Source: Synaphobranchus kaupii (lineage: Eukaryota > Chordata > Actinopteri > Anguilliformes > Synaphobranchidae). Taken from it: DNA of 64,000 bases. The stretch lies in NCBI GenBank assembly GCA_029718625.1, contig CM056391.1, positions 7,687,861 to 7,751,860 on the forward strand, written 5' to 3'. Under the pieces are notes generated by a model. That model did not search any database. It was given only the letters and a program-made list of their open reading frames with translations, and had not been told where the DNA came from. Shown one piece after another: positions 31,791 to 43,566 of this stretch (position 1 is its first letter; each line of letters starts with the position of its first letter). Made by a program: the position numbers and the translations under genes.

Positions 31791-33816
31791 TGCTGCTGCT
31801 TTTTTTATTTTTATTATGTGCGTATAATAAAAATAACAAATGAAAATAAAACATAATTTACCTGAAGACATAGGCCTTTAATCAACATTTTCCTCAACAT
31901 AACCTATTAAATGCAAAAGCTTTTTCTTTGAAGTTTGAAGTCACCAAACCATTCTTGTGAAGACAAAAAAACTTGAATTAACATTCACAAAATGGCAAAT
32001 GTTGATCCAATCATGGCTATAACAACCTCACCAGGAACACCGTCTGGCATTGCGAGCGTCTGCTCTGGAACGTAGACATCTCTATACTGAGAATGTGCTT
32101 AAAAATCCCTGAAGCTGGCAGAATATCAAATATCAGACCATTTGTATGCAGAATCCAGCTGGCAGCCCCCAGGGTGGTGCATATGTACCCATTTGTATAA
32201 CAGCAATCACTTCCAGTCAGTCAGGAACAAGGCTGCATACAAAATGTTCTTCTCCAATACAATGACTGTATGTGTGTGACTGTGCAACTGCGCTACACAG
32301 AGCTCAATATGAGTGCTCGTCTGTGCTGCCGTAGGTTGGCAGAGGTTACAGTTGCTTCCGTATGTTGGCAGAGGTAACAGTTATGAGGTAATATTTGGTG
32401 AGGTAAGTAAGAGGAATCCTCCACCTGCCCACAAGGCAGAATGGGGCCTGACAGTGATCTTGTTAAGATCAATTAAAAAATTTTGGTTGAATTACACAAC
32501 AGAAAACGGCACATGATGAGAAGCACAGAGAATACCGTTTGGACATTATTGTGAAAAAGATGCTTTAATATTCTACATTATACTGTCAAGTTATGTATGA
32601 GTGTACAATCCTTTAGCTCAAAAAATGAGGGGGGGGGGGGCGGGATGGTGTTCATTTCATTATCCTATAATAACTCAAGACAACCATGAAAATGACCAGC
32701 ACATTTTAATTACGGAACAATTTATTCTATGAGAATGCCACTGTCCCGCAATCGTTAATCCAAAACTGGTGTAAATGAATCATCTATTTGTCATTCAGCT
32801 CTTGCTATTGATTTACATATTTTGAATGGTTATGACAAGCAATCAATGCCAGAACAATTTCCCATGTAATTATGAAAACATGCATGTTTTACATATGAAA
32901 TTAAATGAACTGATGCACAGTTTTTTTTATTTTTTTAACCCCTTCTCTAGCACCACCTTTTTTGAACACAAACCCAAAAATGGTTACTGATCTTAAACCC
33001 CTACTACAGGCATAATCCTGGTCTCTTCTGTATGGTAACGCTGGGGAAAGAGGTATTACTGAAACAAAGTAACAGACGCTCAAACATGGTAGAAGTCTTT
33101 TTTTTTCTCGCCTAATAAATATGTATATTTCCGTGGAACACATAGAACGTACAGAGTCGTCGTTTTGATTGAGCCTGTTTTGTGCCATGTTAGGAAATAA
33201 GGAAACGTTGTCGTTGTAACATTATGGTAAAATAGTTCATAGAGATAGAATCGCGAGTTATAACACTCTCAAATGGTATACTGCGTGACCAGATTATTTA
33301 AAATTTTTATCGTAAAACCCCAATGAATGCAAATAAACAAAACCACTTTTTTTTTTTAAACCACAGGCAATTAAAAAGCTGTGATGCTGGAAGGGAAGAT
33401 AAAGAAGCTTGCAGTGCTTTTAAAAAGAGAGACAGCGGAATGGATGCATCTATTCTAGGCGTCTTCCCTTTCTGCCTATAGACCCTCTTTTTATTTGTGT
33501 GGTTTTGTCAGGGCAAGATTTACAGTTTAGTTCACAAAACACAAAGCCTGAAGCCTCCATGTCCCTGCTGACTGCTGTCTTGTTATCACATTCTGAGATA
33601 AGGAAGCGGAACATATCTTTCTCCCTGTGGTCAGTTGTAATCATTTGGAAAATCTGGAAAAAAATCCAGAGGCAGAGACAGAGAATGCATCTCGCATCTG
33701 AGTGTTGCCCTAAATCTGTTTTTTATTTTCACAATGAACATACCTGTCATTTTATACGGGATTCTTTCAAAAACAAAACTAATTATTTTGATTATAACAT
33801 GTATGTGGGAAATTTG
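31791..33816. other. Gene-poor AT-rich DNA
   Basis: No exon, RNA gene or clear element seen. A 13-base G run is near 32630. Confidence 0.4.
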
Positions 33817-34182
33817 GGTCACACTTTAAATGAAGTCTCCATATAAAGGCTTTCATAAACGTGACATAATGGCTTCATAAATCATACATAAGCAAATGTC
33901 ATGCTTAATAAAGGGTGACATAACACCTAATGCCAAATGTGTCACAATTAGCCTAGCATGCTACATAAGCATGTTTTATGTCACCCTGTATAATGTTTAG
34001 CCATTAGCCAGGTGACATTGTTGGCTATGCCACATTTGGCATAACATGTTGCATAAGGTGTTATGTCACCCTTTATGAAGCATGACATTTGCTTATGTAT
34101 GATTTATAAAGCCATTATGTCACATTTATGAAGGCTTTATATATGCTTTATGTGGCGATTTAATTTAATTTAAAGTGTGACC
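33817..34182. mobile_element. Palindromic MITE, 366 bp, 8-bp target duplication
   Basis: Ends GGTCACACTTTAAATGAAGT and TTTAAAGTGTGACC. Inner parts pair as well (CATACATAAGCAAATGTCAT with ATGACATTTGCTTATGTATG). It is flanked by GAAATTTG and GAAATCTG (one mismatch), which suggests a hAT-type insertion. Confidence 0.75.
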
Positions 34183-34190
34183 GAAATCTG

Positions 34191-34530
34191 TTTTTAACCT
34201 GATTGTTTTGCTTTATAACTAAAATAATTTTTTTCTGAAGCGTCCTAATCACAGCGATAAAGAAATCGAGTACAAAAATGTTGCTTGTGAAACTATGGAA
34301 AAAGAAATCAGTGCTCTGCTTATTGAAAGTTTCCCGTCCTACTTACTTCTTTACTTCCTTACGTGCCTGGACAATCTACCTACTGCATGTTCATGTAGGT
34401 GTCAACAAGACAAGTTGCCATGATTACTGTCCAATTATTCTTTTCTCCTAAAAAAAAATAATTATAAGGCACTTGCAAAGGGAACTTCTGGAGCTTGTTA
34501 GAGATCAAAGTTGTACAAAGCTTTCAGAAT

Positions 34531-34575
<45 letters not shown>

Positions 34576-37500
34576 AGTGGTTTTTCACGAGCTAGCAACT
34601 AGCATGCACAGTAGGCTTTCAAGTCTTTCTTTCAAGTACTCTCAAAATATTTATACACATTCAAAGGCTGAATGAATAGAACATTCTCTGTGCATCTATT
34701 GGCATTTTAGTAAATCTTTTAGAAATTGTATGTTATTTTTTCTTTATTTAACAGTATGTATACAGTATATGTGTATTGGTGTGTTGTCAGTAGTGTTGCT
34801 CAGATTTGTGGTGCATTGGAAGGTTATGCTCAGGGTAAAAAAATCATAATCACCAGTTCATCAGAAACAGCTCTACTAATTGGACACACTTTGCAGGAAG
34901 ACATTTTTAGAAGATATGGCAGGATAACCTTATCAAGAAAGAATCAGCAAATCTGCCTCTCAAGTATGAGATATCCTTTATATAGCCAATTATTTTTGAC
35001 AGCATAATTTTTTCACTGGTTGTATTTGAAGTTGAAGGGTTTTTTTTAAATCAAGGAAAATCCTGACAATATGTCAGAGAGCTCCATCAAAAAATAAGAC
35101 TGAAAGATGGAGCCGAAATCTGAGACACTAATGGATTTATTCCACACTATTCTGTGAAGGTGGTGATTCCACAGAAGATATAATTTCCTTTTTATGGGCT
35201 ATGGGGTATTGTGGGGCAGTGAGATATGCCTCCAGAGCTTGCGGAGTTTGGGTGTGAGTGTAATGTGTGGAGTGAAGCAGGGAAAGTGTGCTGGTCCCAT
35301 AACATTGCGGTTGATGGATTGAAAAACATCCTCCGCTAAGTTGCTTTAATAAACATAGACGAAAGAACATGTGCATGTACAACTCTTCAAATACATGTGC
35401 AAGTACTATACGTGCAAATATGGCAGAATTTGGCATAATATGGCAAAATCTTTCATTTTCCATTTTAATGTATTGCCATATACAAACCAAACTAGGTATA
35501 TGACAATGCATTAATGTTACACATAGTAGCCTAGCCATTCAGCTCAAATACATTAACATATCCGTCATGAATCTTGCTAGCCATCGATAGACTTTTTGAA
35601 GCTGGGATGCCTTGTAATGTTTGCTGTGCCCAGCTTGTATGAGACCCAACCTGCTTGCTTTGATTGATAGGAGAGCCACATCCCCTCATTTACATACAGC
35701 ATGAAAATGAAAACGGAGGCTTGGAAATTAAATCAGTTTTCTATTTTCATTTAAATTTTGGGCTGAATAATTCTCCAAGAAAAAGTGTTTCAGCATTTTG
35801 GCAGAGAGCCTTCACATTTTACAATTTAATTAAGCTTAATTCTTCCTGCTGACTGGAGAAGCAGTAAAGCTTCACACAAGCATTAAAGGGACTTGAGTCA
35901 AAAATAGTGGTCAATGTTCGATAAATTGGCAGTTTTTGCATTTGTCTTAAGATTTTGGGCATAGTGGGGCGGGACATCACTATCTGTCCAGAGCACCCGA
36001 TTGCCTTTTCTTCAGCGTGAGGGGAACTGTCGCATTGGCTCAGCCAGCTTTGGCTCCACTTCTTCAGTGGGGAGGAAAGAAGTTGAGTGCTTCTTCCGCT
36101 CTATTGGTTGGCATGTCAGTATTTGTTTATTATGACAGGTCCATACCAGAGTGTGTGAGCTCATCACAAGCCCAGTGGCCCCTTGACAGGTCTTGGTCGC
36201 CCAGACCAGCTTGAAGGCTCGGATTTCTAGGTCTGTGCTTTCTGTCGCTAAGTCTGTTTGATTGCATAATTGCATGTGTGTACCTGTATGCACGCATGTG
36301 TGTCTGTATGTGTGCGTGGGTGTGTGTTCATGTGGGTGTGTGGGTGTCTATCCAGTCATTGATCTAGGCCTGTTCTGTGGATTGCTTTAATACTGAAATA
36401 CCTGCACTTTGTACTCACAGCTTGAGGTGTACTTCAGAATGATCTTGCTTTTTCTTTACTGTTGCTTGTTTGTTTTTTTGGCAGGGGTAACGTACTGTAG
36501 TGCTCTTTGATGTGAGTAGTAGCAAGAAATGTAATCGATCATATCACTCCAGGAGAAGTTAGCTTTGATGAATGGGATAACCAATTAAATCATATGAATC
36601 AACACTAGCAGTCTGGCAGGGCTGCATGACCTAGTCAGTTATTCATCTATGACTATGACCAGCACTGCGTGGGTGTAGAGAATTTATTTCACAGCTCAAA
36701 AACAGACAGACACCTGCGTGTGGATTAGGGCCACAAAAAAACAAAGACTAATTCACAACAGCTGCTAGAACATTTTTAAATATTACATTGAAGTTAAGGA
36801 CAAAATTACAACAATTTTATTTTGATGCAGTTCCTGGAAAGGTATTATAACGATATTCTTAAGTGTGGGATGACTTCTGGAACAGAGCTCTTCTACACTG
36901 AAAAGAACAATATTTTGACCTGATGCTTGGCAGTTTTTCTAAATAGTAGCAGATAAACAGGTGCTTGATATTTCCTTTATTTCAACAGGGAGACACACCG
37001 AGACCAAGGGCTCATTCTCAGATGTGCCCTGCATTACATTAAAAACATATATAATAAAATACAAAACAAGGACATTTAACAGTTACATACATCAACAAAT
37101 ATGCCTAGGTCCAAGATTAGGGACTTAAAGATATCCATAGGAATGAGAAATTCAAGTTTAATGATGTCTTGATACCTGTTCCAGGACCAAGGGGCAAAGT
37201 ATCTAAAAGCTGTTTTACCAAATTCAGTGGTTACCTGAGGTGTATTTTGATGTGGCTGCAGAGGGGCAACACTGGCTGCCTTTCACAGGACAGCATGGTC
37301 AGTTGGTCAGTCACAGAGCACAGACCATCCTGGGAAGTCCTAAAAAAGTTGCACCCCCCCCTTAGAGGTTCAGGGTTACGGGCAAGAGACTGACAGCACT
37401 GGAAATTTTACAGGATGTTCTCATCAGCCCATAATCGCTGTACTTAATTAATGTGTTGAGTGGACAAGCAGCCCTGCTGTTAAATTTGAGAAAGGACCGC

Positions 37501-39290
37501 AGATGCTGCTTACTCGCATTCCTCCGGCTGCCCAGCTTCTGCGCAACTCGCCAAACGCCAAACGATTCACAATGGCTATTTCTCTCCTGCAAGCGCTGAT
37601 TTAAACTGCCCGTGTATTTATGTATATTTATAATTACAGCATAGTTCTGAACATGAGAGGAATTGAACACATCCCTTTTTTTGGGCTCTTACAGCTATTC
37701 CTATCATCATTTATTTATTTATTTATTTATAAACAACTAATATTGTTACACACGTTGCATTGTATTTAACATATGTGTGTTATGTTAAATAAAAATGGAT
37801 TCTGTGTAACAATTATTTATTTATTATTTAATTTATGAACCTTCTCTGAGGTTCTTTCCACACAATGTCTAATGCATTTTTAAACTCCAAATCCATTATA
37901 TGCATTCAGTAAAGAAAAGAAACTTGTGTACAATGTGTTCTGCTTGTGACAAGAAATCAATAAAAAGGTATTGTGAATTTTATCAGTAGCTTTTTGCGAA
38001 CTGTGCAAAAGAATCAGGCTCCGTTTAAAGGGCAAAGTTGTTTTTACAATATGGTCTCATTCTTTTGTTAACAGTGTGTGGTTTTCAAAAAGCCACTAAT
38101 ATTGACTGTTTGCTTTTACATTGTTCGATGCTTTTAAAATCAAAAGGGCAGTATAGGCAGACTAATTGCTATGCTGTAATAAAATTCATTGCCATTTCCA
38201 AAAGATGTGACCAGACTCTTTTCAAAGAAGTAAAATAAGTACAGCATTTTGTGATACTTCCATGATGATCAGGTTTTGAGATGGGCTTGGATTGTATTAA
38301 AATGCTGAATTTGCCATTCGTGGCTTCTAAAATGGACAGTCAGTGTTCAGTAAAGTCGTTGTTGCACTCTCTCTCTGCATAGCTTTTGTGTCTGAGAAGT
38401 ACCGGATGCAGGGAAACGTGTACTTCAATGCAGCATTTCTCCGTGCAGTAGTTTTATATTTTCTCCTTTATCCTAACGTGATTTCAGACAGTTTCAGCTC
38501 AGCAGCAGCTGTGTGGTATTATCGTGAGGTTTTAGCTCGTACATAACAAGATGAATATGTCCTCATACAAAATGTGAGAACATGACTCGAGAGATTCAGT
38601 TTTCATGATTGTAGTGCATTGTTAGGATAATTATCCTCCTTGACTCCGTGAATAACGGAACATTCTGTTTGAACGTTCTGTGACTATCCCTGCTGTTGCA
38701 CAAAGACATCCATCTGTTTGGGATTAGATGCTTTCAGAGGGTAAACATCACTCGAAACTGCAAACTGCTCTTAAATTATTGAAAATGTGTCTTGACTTTT
38801 TGGTTGGAAAAAGGTAGGCACATTTATTTATTTATTTATTTATCTATCTATTTATTTTTTATACAGGATCTCAATTTTTTTGTACTATTTGTAGAATCAA
38901 CAAATGGGAATGTAAGATTTGAAATGTGAAAATTTGGCAGTTATTTTTAGCAACACACAGTGGCCTGACACTTCCCAAAATAACTTCTTGAGAAATATTC
39001 TTGAATATGCATTTTCGGTGCACTGTGGAGATAGCAGTAGAAGCTTTCTATGATGTTCTTGATTTGAACAGTCCTCCTTATGAGAAATTTAAATTTATTT
39101 TCCTGAGATTTTTTACCTTTTTTATTTATTTGCTTACAAGCCATCCATAGATAATATGTAGATATCCCATACTGCGCACACTGCAGTTTTTTACACATGT
39201 TGACAAGCCAAACAAATACTTTATTCTCCATTTTGTCTTAAATTCTGAAGGCCCAGTTGAATGGTAGGCCCTTCCTGTCACTTTGACATC
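34191..39290. other. Gene-poor DNA with simple repeats
   Basis: Holds (TC)n at 34532-34571, TTTA-type simple repeats (37707-37730, 38821-38860), and a dispersed-repeat remnant around 36980-37230 (GGGAGACACACCGAGACCAA). No exon is supported. Confidence 0.4.
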
Positions 39291-39294
39291 CTTT

Positions 39295-40005
39295 TGTCAT
39301 GGTTTGCGCCTGCTTTTCCTTTATTCTACGGTCATTTGTTTCTTTTCTGTTCGACGGGGGTAATCTATCGGATTTTTCGGTGTTCCACGCCGGGGTTTCC
39401 GTTCTTTCCGGCACTTAGTGAGTGCACCTGTTGCGGATTTCCTGTTTCTATTTAAGCCCAGGATTTCCTTCTTCCGGGGCTTGGTTGTCATTTGCTCATT
39501 TTGACTTTAAGCCGGTAAGGTATAGGTAGACACTCTAAGGAGACCTCTTTCCTTCATTGCCCTGCTTTGGTGTTACGAGGGACTTGCCTTTTTGTGCATC
39601 AGACACATAGGAAGACATTTCCTTTGCTTTTTCTGTCCCTCGCTCCTGCTACCGCTCTGGTCTCTCTGAGACAGTTTGTCTTTCTGTTTGCTCTGTGCCT
39701 CTCTTTATTTCCTTGTGTTCTCTCTATCGAGAGTGAGAGGCATTCTTTCCTTATTTTCATTTTCTCGAGCCTACGAGTCTCGCTCGCCCGATTATTTTCG
39801 GGTCGCTATTATTTCTCCCTTTTTGTCAGTCTCCTTAATATTGCTCTCCAGCTGGGAGAGCTGGAGCTGTTCATTCTTTTTGTTTTTTCTCCCTCATTCG
39901 CGGATGTTGTCAGTCTCATTGGTGTTCTTTATTGGACACTTAAAGAATCCCCTTTAGTTGCATTTGGACCTCCGAACCATTCGCCTCCCCCTTACACCTT
40001 TGTGA
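39295..40005 (+). mobile_element. LTR-like block (Gypsy-type?) with a 238-codon ORF
   Basis: Begins TGTCATGGTTTGCGCC and has a TATTTAAGCCC promoter-like box near 39450. It is strongly C/T-rich and ends near CACCTTTGTGATG. The ORF at 39567-40283 (238 residues, rich in L, S, F) overlaps it and looks like a chance reading of pyrimidine-rich sequence. No target duplication was found. Confidence 0.35.
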
Positions 40006-42282
40006 TGTGTCCATCAAGCCCACGGTTTTGCATGTTATCTCTGTCACCGATTATTTTCACCACTATCCAAACCATATGCGATTACCACATATGCCGTATC
40101 GGCCAGATCAGTCCCTCCATATTCAGCCATGTGGTGGGTGATTTGGGATTGTGGTGGGACTTTGGTCCATATTCTACACTGGCAGTTTACATATACATGC
40201 AACACGAGACGGTAATAATCAAATCTGAATGTGAATGTGAAAATGAAAATAAATCTAGAATACTAAAATGTTATTTTACATGACATGTATTATCTGTAGT
40301 TGTCTGATAATTATCTAATTATCTGTAGTACAGCTGTTAACAATTATTATAATAAAAATTATTATAATAAAAAGAGCATCTGGACAAAATGAACAGAAGT
40401 TAAACCATTAAATAGCCTTTGAGTAGCAGCAATAGATCGATTTCCATCATTAAAATCATGCACATTCTGCTACCAGCTCCTGATGAATATACGATACTCA
40501 TAATGTGAGTTGCGATCTACAGGCTAGATAGAAAGGGGACGGTGCAGCTGCCCTGTTTATAGACCCTTGACAAGGGCAGAATTTCTTCAGACAGCGTTGG
40601 CGCTCACCTCTTTGCTTAGCCAAGATTACTATTCTTAAAAACACCGGCAGCACCACCAACTGAATCCCTTCAGATTTGCGCCGTTCTTTTGTGTTTTAGG
40701 CAAGACTGACTTTGACACTGGTTACTTTTTTCTGTTTTACATTTTCTTACCTGCGATCTACAGCCCCACTGTATTTTTCATGTCTAAATCGCCACTAATT
40801 GATCAGGACCCTGCAAATCACAAGACAGACAGACTGAGCTACTACAGAAACCATTTTTTAACCATAAGTGGTGCGTAACTCTGTGGACAGTTTATTTTAT
40901 TTTGGGGGGGGGGGGGGGGTGTCTGATATGGTGGTGCTGTGGGCATGTTTATCGTCCTGCTGAAATGCATCTCTGAGTAGAGGAATGGGAGGTCACCAGC
41001 CCTGTCCAAACGGATTACACTCCATGAGTGGCCGACACAAAACGGACGAAAGAGTTGAACGGATGAAATATCTTTATTACAAAATCTGAGGTCACAATCT
41101 CTTCAATAATGCAATACCCATAACGCACTGTACAGTGTCTAAAATACCAACCACAGCAATATTCACTGCGGACATACACTGAAACCCCACCTTATCCAAG
41201 TTGGGGGTGATTTGGGGAACGGAAGCTTGCATAATACTATCTTTTACATGTTGGCAGTGATCATTTTAATCTTGAATTTATTTCGCTTTTTGTCCAGCTA
41301 AGTAGATAAATAATTTCTCAACAGAACAGTGAACTTCATGACTTTTTAAGAAAGAAATTTGGTAACATATACTATATATACTTTGTGCATTTGCTGTGGA
41401 GACGGTTACAAATAATACAAGAAACAAATGGATGGAATTAAGTATCATTCTGAAGGAGATATTATTACTGAGCATGTCAGTCAACATAGAGCCTCTGAAT
41501 AACACAGCATCACAACTAACAGTGAAATGACAAGATTTCACAAGGTGTGTCCTGCTGGTATAAAATATGTAAGGCTCTGCCAATCACAGTCTGTCCTGCT
41601 AAAGATGAGCATTTGCTTCTGTATGCGATTCAGGAGCTGAAGTCAACTGCATCGGGCAAGTACAAATAAAAATCATCTTGGCAAAATAGAAGTATAGTTT
41701 TTTGAGTAATGCAGCGCTTGGCATTAAGCTTCATTTTTCACTCGTCAACTTGTCTGAAATCCCCCATTTGTGATCGAAATAGAAAACATTTGTCATTGTA
41801 TTTTCTCAGCTCATATTAGCAAAATGATGCCAGGATGGCAGGTGAAATGAGCAATTTTTACTTCTATTCAGATAATTTTTTATTACATTTTTTATTTCCC
41901 ATTTATCTCACTTTCCATTACTTGGTTAGAAAATTTTACTTTACCGACCAAAAGATATACTTGTCCGAATAGGACAAGCCTTAATGTCAAACCCAGTGAT
42001 GTGTTATTGAGTCATCGTAACTACTGTTCAGTCATCAGACCCACACAAGAAAAAAAATCAATTGCACATTTTGTGTCCTTGGTGACGAATATCAGCCATG
42101 ACAAAATCCCCTTCGAGCCATCTCTCTGAAAGGCAAGGCAGGGGTGTTATTGTCAGACTAGAGGAAGGGATGTCAGACGTTAGGCTGTGTTTCCACTACC
42201 GCGAGGCAGCCCAAGGTTAGCGACGCCAACAACAAAAAGAACCGTCCGTCACATTAGAGCACAACTGCCCCCACGATAAGAC
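40006..42282. other. Gene-poor DNA, possible 3' UTR of the orphan receptor gene
   Basis: TTTATT (AATAAA on the minus strand) at 41074-41079 and near 41892 could end the minus-strand receptor transcript. No other feature apart from a 16-base G run near 40905. Confidence 0.3.
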
Positions 42283-42593
42283 ATGCTGAAGAGGACCGTT
42301 CTGTCGCTGAGCCGCTCGGCGAAGAGCCGCTTGGAGCTCTGCGACATCAAGCGGAGGCACGTATATTATAGACGAACCAGATGGTTGACTCCTACGTTAC
42401 TTCCCGCCCTCCCCTGCAGGAGCCTCTGGTTAAGGGCAAGAGGTTCCTACGCTTCCGAACATCCACTGAATCCGTACTTGGACAGGATTCAGTGGATGAT
42501 GGATGGGGATGCGTGGAATTGGAACTTTACAGCGTCAATAGAAGGGAAACAGAACTTTTTACGATTTTTAAGAATCAGGAGTTGACCATCTGA
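42283..42593 (+). CDS. Possible small gene, two exons split by a 59-bp intron
   Basis: An ATG at 42283 opens 26 codons (MLKRTVLSLSRSAKSRLELC...). These may be spliced at GTATAT (42361) to the acceptor CCCCTGCAG (to 42419), both phase 0, and continue for 57 codons (EPLVKGKRFLRF ... FKNQELTI) to TGA at 42591. Read without splicing, the same ATG gives 100 codons of less regular sequence. I do not recognise the product. The region is GC-rich and lies just past the receptor's 3' end on the opposite strand. It could be a fragment of a mobile element. Confidence 0.3.
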
Positions 42594-42685
42594 CTTATAT
42601 CTGTGGTGGGTATGAGCTGAGAGGCACAGAGACAGATGGACACGGGGCCTGGCCCGGCCCCGGCCCGGCACCGGCCCGGCGGGTC

Positions 42686-43566
42686 TCAGCTCTTCTCCCC
42701 CTGAGGCGGCGTTTGGTTCCTCTGAAACAGGACGGAGACTCCCTTCCTGAAGCGCTGGTCGCGCGCGCTGTAGATGACGACGTTGCAGCAGCTGTTGGCC
42801 GTCAGCATCCAGAACGCGAAGAAGGAGAACTTGCACCAGGCGTGTCCCACCACGTTTCCCAGCACGAACACGGCGATGGGGGAGAAGGACGCCGTGAACG
42901 CGAACGTCAGGATGCCGATCGTCTTGGCCGCCTTGATGTCCGAGAAGGACGGCCTGTGCGAGGGCCCGCCCCCGGCTCCGCCCCCGTCCCCGGCCCCGCC
43001 CACCTCAGACAGCAGCTTGCGCTTGCGGGTGTAGTGGCGGATGCGGCCGAAGGACAGGATGTTTACCGCCAGGGTGGCGCCCAGCAGCGTGAAGTCGAAG
43101 GCGGGGAAGAGCAGGAGCACCCTCCCGTCGGGCGGCGGCTGGACCCCGTCCCACTCGGGCGCGTAGTTGCACATTCGGCTGCACTCGTTGTACTCCAGGG
43201 TGAAGCCGGCGCTCAGCGTTAGGGGCGCCAGGGCCAGGAGGAAGCTCCCCGCCCAGGAGAGCAGGATGAGGAGGAGGGCCCGGCGACGGGTCACCAGGGC
43301 GTCCTTGTGCAGCGGCCAGAGGATGGCCACGCTCCGCTCCACCGTCATCAGGAAGATGGTGCTGATGGAGACGAAGGTGCAGCCGGCGAACACGAGGCCG
43401 ATCAGCTTGCACGGCTGCCAGGGCGCCCCTGGGCCCCCCACTGATGGCTGGGACCCCCCCTGGTACCACGCTGGGGGCGCGCTGGTCACCATCAGAGAGA
43501 TCTCGGTGTACACGGAGAATGGCACGACGAGCACTCCCACCATCATATCGGCCATGGCCAGGGACA
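42686..43566 (-). CDS. Orphan receptor, exon with TM2 to C-terminus
   Basis: Acceptor GTCTCCTGCAG; the exon completes the Val codon and runs to TGA at 42686. It ends with a short basic tail (RFRKGVSVLFQRNQTPPQ). The acceptor lies just beyond an AAT/ATT microsatellite. Confidence 0.9.
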
